A DNA stretch of 5,195 nt from Alphaproteobacteria bacterium (GTDB taxonomy: Bacteria > Pseudomonadota > Alphaproteobacteria > Rhizobiales > Xanthobacteraceae), in assembly GCA_005884855.1 (NCBI GenBank), contig VAZS01000212.1, positions 1 to 5,195 of the forward strand, given 5' to 3'. The position numbers were made by a program, and so were the translations under genes. Below the pieces are notes generated by a model. It was not told where the DNA came from, ran no database searches, and worked only from the letters and a program-made list of their open reading frames with translations. Position 1 is the stretch's first letter; each line of letters starts with the position of its first letter. Of the stretch, positions 1 through 5,195 are shown piece by piece.

Positions 1-1684
1 ACACGGCGGAAAGAATGCCCCAGGTCGCGGCGTGGATATCTGCAGGCTGACTGGAAGATGGCAGCCCTTGCGGATAGGTCATTGCCGAAAAGTAACTGTC
101 GTTGGCGTCGCGGACCCATCGCGCACGCGGAACATAGGCGCGGACGAAGGTCATGCGATCCACGGTGGGATCGCGACACAGCACGCCCGACCGGCAGGTC
201 GCGAGTGCCTTTAACTGAGGGAGGAATTCGTTCTGCACGTAGGCCGACACGTTGGCGAGCCGTTGCGGCGCCGCGTTGAAGGAAGGATGGATATCGAAAC
301 CGGCACGGCCGCCGGGGCAGGGCGTCCCGGCAGCGGCAAGCGTCGGATTGGCATAGGATACGTACACGACATGCGACAGCTCGCCGCCAATAAGGGGCTT
401 TAGCGCCTCTCTCATCCGGCCGAAGTTCTGCGGCAGCTCTCGTGCCAGTGCCGCGCGCGAATCCTCGACCGATCCCATCACGCCGCTGCGCCTGAACAAC
501 ACGCGCTCTGTGGGAGTATCGACGATCACATCGGCAACCAGTCCGGAAAAATTGATGTCATTGCCCCCGATAGACAGCAGGACCAAGTCGAGGTTGCGAT
601 CGGGCTGGCGTTTTTTTGCCGCAGCGACGGCCGCGCGCAACTCGTCGAGCTGGGCGGCGACCGTGCCCCGGCACGGGCTGGGCGTCTTGGTCGCTGCGCA
701 CTCCCGCGCGCGTTGCGCACCGAACAGGCCGTCGGAAATGGTAGCCCCGGTGCAGGCGAGCGGCAGGAAAGTCACCGCAATGTGCGGGTATTGGACTGCC
801 AGCGCTAACGCCGTGCGGGTCTGATAACTGTATAGCGAACGATGACAGGCGGAATTGAGCCACAGCGCGCTATAGCGCTGCCAAGCCTGCAATGTCTCAG
901 GTGATTCGCAGGCTCGTCCACCCTTGTATCCGGCGCGGCTCGGTCGAAAGTACTGAGAAGTCGCGGTGCCGAGATATGAGCGGAAACAGAAACCTTCGTC
1001 CGCCAGCGCCATTGCCCGGTCGGGATTGCCTTCACCCGAGGCGATGCTATCGCCGAGACCGGCGATGAAGACGTCGCGCACCATAATCTCGGTCGAGACC
1101 CGCTGCGGCGTCTCCGGCCCGGAGGAGACGTCTACGCTCGCCACTGTAACGCGGCCATAACGTACTCTGAGATTGACGGGTTCGGCGCAATCGAACGTGG
1201 ATTGCTGCGGACCATCGCCATCATCGAACGCCCAGGCGCAAGTAGCGCCAACCGGAACTGCGCCGACCAGCCGAACGGTTACAGGATGATCAACGGGGGT
1301 AAGATAACTCTCCTTGACGTTATCGCGATTGCAGGGTTCGCTGATACGGCCGAAGAGATCGATGCATAGACGATTGACCGTGTTGCGCGCCCAACCCCGG
1401 CCGTCGCTCTGAACCTCCAGCGCCTGCTCCGAGGCGAGTACGCTGCGGCCGCGCGCGCTCTCGGAATGGAGCAGAAAGTCGCGCTCTTCTCGGAATAGCC
1501 TGAAGCGGTTGCGGACCTCCCACACAATCTGCAGCGGTTCGTCAGACCCGATTGAGGTTGCCGCAGTCACGCCCTGCACTGCCGAGGGTACGCCCTGCGC
1601 CGCAACCGGCTGTGCTGGTGATAGCGCCAGTGCACCCGCGAGCAGCGCGTATCCTGCGATCGAACCAAACTGAATTCGGACCAT
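1..1684 (-). CDS. Secreted SGNH/GDSL-type hydrolase with PKD-like N-terminal region (3' end beyond window)
   Basis: The reading frame is open from ATG 1684 to the left edge, giving 561 codons with no stop. Residues 1-29 form a signal peptide: basic start MVRIQ, hydrophobic core and a V-A-A site (27-29), so the product is probably exported. Residues 30-205 precede the hydrolase domain. Within them, about 130-187 resembles a PKD/Ig-like fold (WAFDDGDG at 151-158, flanked by C149 and C166). The SGNH signatures follow: block I GLGDSIASGEGN (209-220) with nucleophile S213, a block II-like LACTGATI (309-316), and block III SIGGNDINF (371-379) with oxyanion N375. The catalytic Asp/His block V should lie just past the edge. 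Thirteen cysteines suit a disulfide-bonded secreted protein. Family members are esterases, lipases or carbohydrate deacetylases; the substrate cannot be told here. No good Shine-Dalgarno sequence precedes the start, which is chosen for its ATG and the signal peptide. Confidence 0.88.
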   Translation of the reverse strand, partial: MVRIQFGSIAGYALLAGALALSPAQPVAAQGVPSAVQGVTAATSIGSDEPLQIVWEVRNRFRLFREERDFLLHSESARGRSVLASEQALEVQSDGRGWARNTVNRLCIDLFGRISEPCNRDNVKESYLTPVDHPVTVRLVGAVPVGATCAWAFDDGDGPQQSTFDCAEPVNLRVRYGRVTVASVDVSSGPETPQRVSTEIMVRDVFIAGLGDSIASGEGNPDRAMALADEGFCFRSYLGTATSQYFRPSRAGYKGGRACESPETLQAWQRYSALWLNSACHRSLYSYQTRTALALAVQYPHIAVTFLPLACTGATISDGLFGAQRARECAATKTPSPCRGTVAAQLDELRAAVAAAKKRQPDRNLDLVLLSIGGNDINFSGLVADVIVDTPTERVLFRRSGVMGSVEDSRAALARELPQNFGRMREALKPLIGGELSHVVYVSYANPTLAAAGTPCPGGRAGFDIHPSFNAAPQRLANVSAYVQNEFLPQLKALATCRSGVLCRDPTVDRMTFVRAYVPRARWVRDANDSYFSAMTYPQGLPSSSQPADIHAATWGILSAV

Positions 1685-1776
1685 GAGGCGTTTGACGTGA
1701 CTGTTGGGGCGGAAATAAGAAAGATCCGGAGCAATATGGAACGGCCTCGGAAGGTCCGTCCAAATCGATCGCACCT

Positions 1777-1796
1777 TTGGGTCGACCCGAACCCAA
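1777..1796 (-). other. Weak inverted repeat after the UPF0104 gene
   Basis: TTGGGT (1777-1782) and ACCCAA (1791-1796) form a 6-bp stem with an 8-base loop. A perfect 10-bp palindrome, GGGTCGACCC (1779-1788), overlaps it. It lies 14 bp past the stop of the UPF0104 gene on the minus strand. No T tract follows, so it is a poor intrinsic terminator. It might still slow transcription or protect an mRNA end, but chance is a fair explanation. Confidence 0.2.
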
Positions 1797-1809
1797 TTCG
1801 GATGGTGAG

Positions 1810-2919
1810 TTAGCCTTGCGACCGGCGGCTCTCGATCGGAGTCGCCTGCTCCCGTCTGTTCATATGCTGGACCGACTGCCGGCTCTTCAGCGGCACTGCG
1901 GCCGAGGCTGAGCAAGCCTCGTTCATTCTGCGGCGTTGCTGCCAGGGCAATGCCACATTGAGCCAAAGCTCGCGCGCTCCCATGATGCTGATGGAAATTC
2001 CAAACGGGATCAGAAAATACAGAATCCGAAACACCAGGAGAGTGGCCAGCATCTGCTCCCTGCCGAACTGAGGCAGTGCCACCAGCATCGCGGCGTCGAA
2101 CACGCCCAAGCTACCGGGCGCATGACTGGCGAAGCCGAGCAGCGTTGCCAAAATGAACACCACTGCCAAGGAAACAAAATCGATGCCGGGCTGCGCGGGG
2201 ATCAAGAGATACATCGCCATCGCGCAGAATCCGAGATCGATGACGCCAATCAGCACCTGCAGCAATGTCAGCCGCGCGGAGGGTAACACCACCTTCCAGC
2301 CATTCTGACCGAGCTCGCGGCGGTTCTTGCCCGTGACCAGCCAAATAAAATAGGCGGCAATGCCAGCCAGGCAGCCCAGCCCGATCAGCTGGTTCACGGG
2401 CGTGGGCAACAAGTCCATCGCCGATGCCGCCCAAGGCTGCCAAGCCATGCCGAACCCGAGCACCACTACATTGCCAAGCCAGAAGGTGAGCCCAGACAGG
2501 AAGCAAATCTTGGCAACATCGATCGGGCTCAAACCGTATTCCGTGTAGATCCGGAATCGGATCGCGCCGCCGGTAAACATGGTGGCGCCGACGTTATGGC
2601 CGATCGTATAGCTTGTGAAAGCCGAGAGCGCCGCGATCCTATAGGGCACGTGTTTCTGGCCGATCGTCCGCAGCGCAAAAAAGTCGTAAAATGTCAGCGT
2701 ACAGAATGCACCGACCACGCACAACGCGGCGAGCCCGACGTGTTGCGGCCTCAATTCCGTCAGTGCAGTCAAGATTACACCAGTGTCGACATCCCGGAGA
2801 GTGCGGACCAGGGTCGTGACTGCAAAGAGGATGATAAGGACGCTCGCCGCAACTCCAACCCGTTTCCAGCCGATCCGTTTCTCGAAGCCACGTGCGAGCG
2901 TGGTCAGCATTCCGTGCAT
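1810..2919 (-). CDS. UPF0104 / LPG-synthase transmembrane domain (YbhN-like) membrane protein
   Basis: This 369-residue protein has about eight hydrophobic segments, near 21-40, 60-82, 93-117, 137-159, 175-196, 216-240, 246-264 and 288-313. Two motifs typical of the family are visible: TGGAIRFRIY (116-125) and HAPGSLGVFD (266-275), the latter matching the usual PG-G-LGVFE-like signature. The domain is the membrane part of MprF-type lysylphosphatidylglycerol synthases, which flips aminoacylated lipid, but here there is no C-terminal aminoacyl-transferase domain. After the last helix come only about 50 polar, basic residues. Stand-alone members are common and mostly uncharacterised; a lipid transport role is inference. 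The start at 2919 follows GGGAGG with a short 4-base gap; Met4 (ATG 2910) would leave 13 bases and is the alternative. The hydrolase gene lies 125 bp downstream on the same strand, so co-transcription is possible but not shown. Confidence 0.88.
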   Translation of the reverse strand: MHGMLTTLARGFEKRIGWKRVGVAASVLIILFAVTTLVRTLRDVDTGVILTALTELRPQHVGLAALCVVGAFCTLTFYDFFALRTIGQKHVPYRIAALSAFTSYTIGHNVGATMFTGGAIRFRIYTEYGLSPIDVAKICFLSGLTFWLGNVVVLGFGMAWQPWAASAMDLLPTPVNQLIGLGCLAGIAAYFIWLVTGKNRRELGQNGWKVVLPSARLTLLQVLIGVIDLGFCAMAMYLLIPAQPGIDFVSLAVVFILATLLGFASHAPGSLGVFDAAMLVALPQFGREQMLATLLVFRILYFLIPFGISISIMGARELWLNVALPWQQRRRMNEACSASAAVPLKSRQSVQHMNRREQATPIESRRSQG

Positions 2920-2923
2920 TCAT

Positions 2924-2929
2924 CCTCCC
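2924..2929 (-). promoter_or_regulatory. Ribosome binding site of the UPF0104 gene
   Basis: On the minus strand GGGAGG is followed by ATGA and then the chosen ATG at 2919. The 4-base spacing is shorter than usual. An out-of-frame ATG at 2923 and an in-frame ATG at 2910 also lie near this site, so it does not settle the start alone. Confidence 0.5.
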
Positions 2930-3114
2930 GGGCGGCAACGACTTAGCATTCAAAGCTTTTAGACAGATCGTGGCCAGTCACTCCACGCATAAGGCAAATA
3001 GCTTACCTTGTGCAGTCCTTGACAGAAGCGGTTTCATCCCGATGGCCGCGGCCCTCAACTAGTGAGCTAAACCTAGGATGGCGACGATTTTGAGGACAGT
3101 TTGGGACCTGCATT

Positions 3115-3145
3115 GTTGCATCGGGTTACGATGTTCCATCGCAAC
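3115..3145 (+). other. Small hairpin upstream of the DUF892 gene
   Basis: An outer GTTGC/GCAAC pair (3115-3119 with 3141-3145) encloses a tighter CGATG-TTC-CATCG hairpin (3129-3133, loop 3134-3136, 3137-3141). The two stems share base 3141, so they compete at that point. The element lies just upstream of the candidate promoter at 3160, so it would act as DNA (an operator, for example) unless transcription starts further upstream. Its role is unknown. Confidence 0.25.
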
Positions 3146-3159
3146 GTTTTCTCGCGGCT

Positions 3160-3184
3160 GGAACAACCTCGCGGTCCCCCGGTT
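3160..3184 (+). promoter_or_regulatory. Candidate EcfG-type general stress promoter for the DUF892 gene
   Basis: GGAAC (3160-3164) is followed after 16 bases by GGTT (3181-3184). The known alphaproteobacterial EcfG consensus is GGAAC, 16-17 bases, CGTT, so the -35 element is perfect and the -10 has one mismatch. Transcription would start near 3190, giving a leader of about 65 bases. DUF892 proteins are often part of stress regulons, which fits, but a short motif with one mismatch can occur by chance. Confidence 0.38.
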
Positions 3185-3243
3185 ACTCGAACAGTTGGCG
3201 TGCCGACAACATCGGGCGGCACGGTCGTGTTCCCCCAAAACAA

Positions 3244-3249
3244 AAAGGA
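3244..3249 (+). promoter_or_regulatory. Ribosome binding site of the DUF892 gene
   Basis: AAAGGA ends 8 bases before the ATG at 3258, which is good spacing. It decides for this start over the out-of-frame ATG at 3251, which would have almost no gap and opens a frame with no recognisable product. Confidence 0.7.
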
Positions 3250-3257
3250 TATGAGCG

Positions 3258-3764
3258 ATGGGACTGTTTACCAGAGACATCAAAACCATGAACGATTTGT
3301 TCGTGCACCAGCTGCAGGATATCTACTATGCCGAGAAGCAGCTCGTGAAGGCGCTTCCAAAGATGGCTAAAAAGGCCGCTGACCAGCAGCTCAAGCAGGG
3401 CTTCCTGACCCATCTGGATGAAACCAAAACGCATGTGGAGCGGCTCGAGCAGGTGTTCCAGATGCATGGTGCCCAGGTCAAGGCGGTCGATTGCCCGGCC
3501 ATCGACGGCATCATCCAGGAGGCCGATGAGGTCGCAGGCGAGGTTGCCGACAAATCGGTGCTGGATGCGGCTTTGATCAACGCAGCGCAAGCCGCCGAGC
3601 ACTACGAGATCACGCGCTACGGCAGCCTGATCGCGTGGGCCAAGCAACTCGGGCGTAACGATTGCGCCAGCGTGTTGCAAAAGACGCTCGAGGAGGAAAA
3701 GGCCACCGATCAAAAGCTGACTCAGATGGCCGAAAGCAAGGTGAACCTTCGCGCCGCGAGCTGA
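3258..3764 (+). CDS. Ferritin-like DUF892 (YciE/YciF family) protein
   Basis: The 168-residue product is full length for the DUF892 family, which folds as a ferritin-like four-helix bundle. Family features seen in order are DIYYAEKQLVKALPKMA (21-37), THLDETKTHVERLEQVF (51-67), the C79 region followed by GIIQEAD (84-90), DAALINAAQAAEHYEITRYG (103-122) and the closing TLEEEKATDQKL (143-154). Likely metal ligands by comparison with the family are E26, H52/E55, E114, E117 and E145-E147; the exact set is inference. E. coli YciE and YciF are stress-induced members, but their reaction is not firmly known, and ferroxidase is a name rather than a proven activity. No signal peptide is present, so the protein is cytoplasmic. 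It is a single-gene unit, with AAAGGA ahead of the start and a strong terminator behind. Confidence 0.93.
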   Translation: MGLFTRDIKTMNDLFVHQLQDIYYAEKQLVKALPKMAKKAADQQLKQGFLTHLDETKTHVERLEQVFQMHGAQVKAVDCPAIDGIIQEADEVAGEVADKSVLDAALINAAQAAEHYEITRYGSLIAWAKQLGRNDCASVLQKTLEEEKATDQKLTQMAESKVNLRAAS

Positions 3765-3784
3765 TCGCCTGCCGGATGCTTCTG

Positions 3785-3818
3785 AAAAACGTTGCGCGGA
3801 AGCCCGCGCAACGTTTTT
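3785..3818. terminator. Bidirectional intrinsic terminator between convergent genes
   Basis: A perfect 15-bp inverted repeat (3785-3799 with 3804-3818) surrounds the tetraloop AAGC (3800-3803). The stem has a GC-rich core, CGTTGCGCGG, with AAAAA on the left and TTTTT on the right. It can therefore end transcription of the DUF892 gene rightward and of the small membrane protein gene leftward. It starts 20 bases after the DUF892 stop and ends 25 bases before the stop of the convergent gene. Confidence 0.92.
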
Positions 3819-3843
3819 ACATTTCTGGCGGACCGACGCCGGA

Positions 3844-4275
3844 CTAAGCTTTGCGCAGCGCAAAATGCGCACCGCAAAATGCCATCAGGGCGCCGAGGAA
3901 CAGCGCCGCAAGACCGGCGAGCACGCCGGAAATGGTCGGGATCGGACTTGGCGCTGAGGCCGCCTGTCCCGCGCCTGCGAGAACCAATACGCCAACTGCG
4001 ATCAGGAATTGCCGCATCCGTGGCGGAATTTGCCCGGAGGCTGCGTTATCCATAAAGCTGGCGCTGAAATAGCCTCCACAGAAACCTACAGTCGCGATCA
4101 ACCACCAGGCGACCGCCGCACCCGCCGGCATGAACTCGCTACTTGATCGCCAAAGACCGCCGAGATCGAGACCAAAGCGTGCGCCCAACATATGCACGGC
4201 TAGCGCAAGCAGCACTCCTGAAATCATGGCGCCAGCCAGGATCAGGGGGCGTGGAAAATAGGTCGTCTCGGGCAT
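3844..4275 (-). CDS. Small four-helix membrane protein, function unknown
   Basis: From ATG 4275 the product has 143 residues with four probable membrane helices near 11-31, 52-72, 88-105 and 114-137. The loops are short, with basic residues such as RMR (86-88) and a C-terminal RKA. Between helices 1 and 2 lies a short segment, LWRSSSEFMPAG (41-52). I do not recognise the family and see no catalytic motif. The frame stays open upstream to a TTG at 4311, which would add 12 residues, but ATG 4275 gives a cleaner membrane-protein start; neither has a strong Shine-Dalgarno sequence. It converges on the DUF892 gene and shares its terminator. It diverges from the gene at 4368, and the roughly 90 bp between them must carry both sets of start signals. 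It is probably a real gene because of the coherent helix pattern. Confidence 0.72.
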   Translation of the reverse strand: MPETTYFPRPLILAGAMISGVLLALAVHMLGARFGLDLGGLWRSSSEFMPAGAAVAWWLIATVGFCGGYFSASFMDNAASGQIPPRMRQFLIAVGVLVLAGAGQAASAPSPIPTISGVLAGLAALFLGALMAFCGAHFALRKA

Positions 4276-4295
4276 GGTCCGCTTGTAAAGTAAAC

Positions 4296-4324
4296 TTGGC
4301 GGCGTGTGCAAGCCGAAGTATTAG
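4296..4324 (+). promoter_or_regulatory. Possible sigma-70-type promoter for the gene at 4368
   Basis: TTGGCG (4296-4301) and TATTAG (4319-4324) are separated by 17 bases, the optimal spacing. Transcription would begin around 4330, which suits a start codon at 4368 and argues against GTG 4326. Each hexamer has mismatches to consensus, so this is suggestive only. Confidence 0.33.
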
Positions 4325-4367
4325 CGTGACGGGATATCTCGAATTGGCAAAATCATCGCCGAACCAG

Positions 4368-4952
4368 GTGACAACATCAGCGCCGTTGTCGTCCGCCGGC
4401 CGATACACCTATAAGGCCTCGTTGATTGGGGCCGCGCATCAGTTCGAACTCACCGACGACGGGTTGGCATGGCAGGCCGGCAGCAAGTCCGGCGTATGGC
4501 CGTATAAAGATATAGCTGCGATTCGTCTGTCGTATCGGCCGGTATCAATGCAGTCGCGCCGGTTTCGCGCAGACATCGAATCCGTCAGCGGTCAGCGTAT
4601 CGTCATCGTTTCCACAAGCTGGCAGACGGTCGCTTTGATGGCTCCGCAGGACAGGGACTACCGCGAATTCGTCACGCAGCTGCACACCCGCATGCAGCAG
4701 GCGGGAAGCAAGGCCGCGCTGATCGGCGGCATTGGGCCGAAAACCTATATTGCCGGCTTGGTGCTGTTGGCGCTGGTTGGGGTCGCGATCACGGGCCTTC
4801 TGGTACGCGCGACTGTGACAGGCGAATTCGCCGGCGGTCTATTTCTGATCGGCTTCGCTGTGCTGTTTACCTGGCAGATCGGCGGCTTTGTCATTCGCAA
4901 CCGGCCGCGCGCGTACACCTTCAATCATCTGCCGGAGCCGTTGCTGCCTTAG
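4368..4952 (+). CDS. Membrane-anchored protein with PH-like N-terminal region, function unknown
   Basis: From GTG 4368 the product has 194 residues. Residues 11-110 are soluble and strand-rich (GRYTYKAS, HQFELTDDGLAWQAG, GVWPYKDIAAIRLSY, RRFRADIE, QRIVIVST) and end in a helix-like DYREFVTQLHTRM, an order typical of bacterial PH-like domains. Two hydrophobic helices follow, about 127-147 and 155-175, then a short tail RNRPRAYTFNHLPEPLLP. The function is unknown; PH-like domains often mediate protein or membrane contacts. The frame is open back to ATG 4143, but that extension runs antisense through the start of the divergent gene and is charged, low-complexity sequence, so it is rejected. GTG 4326 (208 residues) is a fair alternative. 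Neither start has a good ribosome site, so the 5' end is uncertain while the body of the gene is well supported. Confidence 0.78.
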   Translation: MTTSAPLSSAGRYTYKASLIGAAHQFELTDDGLAWQAGSKSGVWPYKDIAAIRLSYRPVSMQSRRFRADIESVSGQRIVIVSTSWQTVALMAPQDRDYREFVTQLHTRMQQAGSKAALIGGIGPKTYIAGLVLLALVGVAITGLLVRATVTGEFAGGLFLIGFAVLFTWQIGGFVIRNRPRAYTFNHLPEPLLP

Positions 4953-5042
4953 GCGAGGCAGGAAAGCTCGACATTGTACGCAATGAATCGTGATTTCGCG
5001 AACGCCGCACGTCAGCATAACGAGTTCTACTTTCAGCTCGCA

Positions 5043-5048
5043 AGGAGA
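5043..5048 (+). promoter_or_regulatory. Ribosome binding site of the YdcF-like gene
   Basis: AGGAGA, within the longer purine run AAGGAGAGGG, ends 8 bases before GTG 5057. No other start codon is available in this frame after the stop at 5018-5020, so the site fixes the GTG as the start. Confidence 0.7.
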
Positions 5049-5056
5049 GGGCGATC

Positions 5057-5195
5057 GTGCAGGGCCGCCACACCAGACTGCCGACCGCACAGGAAGTTGC
5101 TGAAATCAACCAAAAGCATCTGATCAGGACGCCGATCAAGCACGCCGATCTCTTGTTCGTATTCGGCACGCGCGAGGATGTCGCGCAGCGTGTCG
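5057..5195 (+). CDS. YdcF/DUF218-like protein, N-terminal fragment (runs off right edge)
   Basis: The frame opens at GTG 5057 behind a strong AGGAGA site and continues to the edge, giving 46 complete codons. The segment HADLLFVFGTREDVAQRV (29-46) matches the first strand and following turn of the DUF218 fold (ElyC/SanA/YdcF), where an opening ADxxFVFG-like strand is followed by a run leading to a helix. There is no signal peptide or membrane helix in the visible part, so this member resembles cytoplasmic YdcF more than membrane-anchored SanA/ElyC. The family's reaction is not established; some members affect envelope polymer synthesis. The gene follows the PH-like gene by 104 bp on the same strand and might be co-transcribed. 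With only 46 residues visible, the family call is tentative. Confidence 0.68.
   Translation, partial: MQGRHTRLPTAQEVAEINQKHLIRTPIKHADLLFVFGTREDVAQRV

Larger units (their letters stand above)
2930..3243. other. Divergent intergenic region between UPF0104 and DUF892 genes
   Basis: About 315 bp hold no credible gene. Visible elements are a GC-rich perfect palindrome GGCCGCGGCC (3044-3053), a small hairpin (3115-3145), a direct repeat CTCGCGG (3151-3157 and 3168-3174) and a candidate stress promoter (3160-3184). Promoters for both flanking genes are expected here. I could not pick a convincing one for the leftward UPF0104 gene. Short ORFs crossing the region on both strands have no ribosome binding site and no recognisable product. 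Confidence 0.6.

Noticed and set aside
510..824. 104-residue plus-strand open frame inside the hydrolase gene
   Set aside because: It is antisense to the SGNH block II-III region, has no ribosome site, and gives an Arg/Ala/Ser-rich product typical of shadow translation.
1542..1796. 84-residue minus-strand frame spanning the gap before the hydrolase gene
   Set aside because: It lies in a different frame from the hydrolase, overlaps its signal-peptide region, has no recognisable product and lacks a clear ribosome site.
1685..1809. Promoter for the hydrolase gene
   Set aside because: TTGGAC on the minus strand is followed by CATATT only at 19-base spacing with two mismatches. This is too weak to annotate.
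1936..2946. Several plus-strand open frames opposite the UPF0104 gene
   Set aside because: Their products are polar and rich in His, Gln and Arg with no domain, while the minus strand encodes a coherent eight-helix family protein.
3019..3024. Perfect TTGACA -35 hexamer in the intergenic region
   Set aside because: No acceptable -10 hexamer occurs 16-18 bases downstream, and it is more than 230 bp from the DUF892 start.
3044..3053. GC-rich palindrome GGCCGCGGCC as an operator or terminator
   Set aside because: A 10-bp self-complementary GC string is expected often in such DNA. It has no loop, no T tract and no flanking symmetry.
3183..3872. 229-residue open frame on the minus strand opposite the DUF892 gene
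   Set aside because: It is longer than the DUF892 gene, but its codons lie in exact register opposite that gene, a common artefact in GC-rich DNA. It also reads through the terminator hairpin, and its product matches nothing I recognise.

Overview
The window looks like ordinary chromosomal DNA from a high-GC alphaproteobacterium, most likely Bradyrhizobium or a close relative. This rests on the GC-rich third codon positions, the style of the proteins (a DUF892 ferritin-like protein, an orphan UPF0104 membrane protein, a YdcF-like protein) and a possible EcfG-type stress promoter. The genus is inferred from recognition of sequence style, not from a database search. I see no rRNA, tRNA, CRISPR array, insertion sequence, phage gene or toxin-antitoxin pair.

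Layout. (1) Positions 1-1684, minus strand: a large secreted SGNH/GDSL-type hydrolase. It begins at 1684 and runs off the left edge, so 561 codons are visible. (2) 1810-2919, minus: an integral membrane protein of the UPF0104 / lysylphosphatidylglycerol-synthase transmembrane (YbhN-like) family. It lies 125 bp upstream of the hydrolase on the same strand. (3) 2920-3257: a divergent intergenic region of about 340 bp. It contains a candidate general-stress promoter pointing right, a small hairpin and a GC-rich palindrome. (4) 3258-3764, plus: a DUF892 (YciE/YciF) ferritin-like protein, followed by a perfect 15-bp stem terminator flanked by A and T tracts. (5) 3844-4275, minus: a small four-helix membrane protein of unknown function, convergent with the DUF892 gene. 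(6) 4368-4952, plus: a protein with a PH-like soluble N-terminal region and two C-terminal membrane helices, divergent from (5). (7) 5057 to the right edge, plus: the first 46 codons of a YdcF/DUF218-like protein.

How the parts relate. No single pathway joins these genes. The common theme is the cell envelope: a secreted hydrolase, a flippase-like membrane protein, two small unknown membrane proteins and a YdcF-like protein of a family linked to envelope biology. The DUF892 gene is a self-contained stress-type unit with its own leader and terminator. I found no convincing sign of a new multi-gene system. The least understood items are the PKD-like N-terminal half of the hydrolase, the two unknown membrane proteins, and the unsettled start of the gene at 4368.
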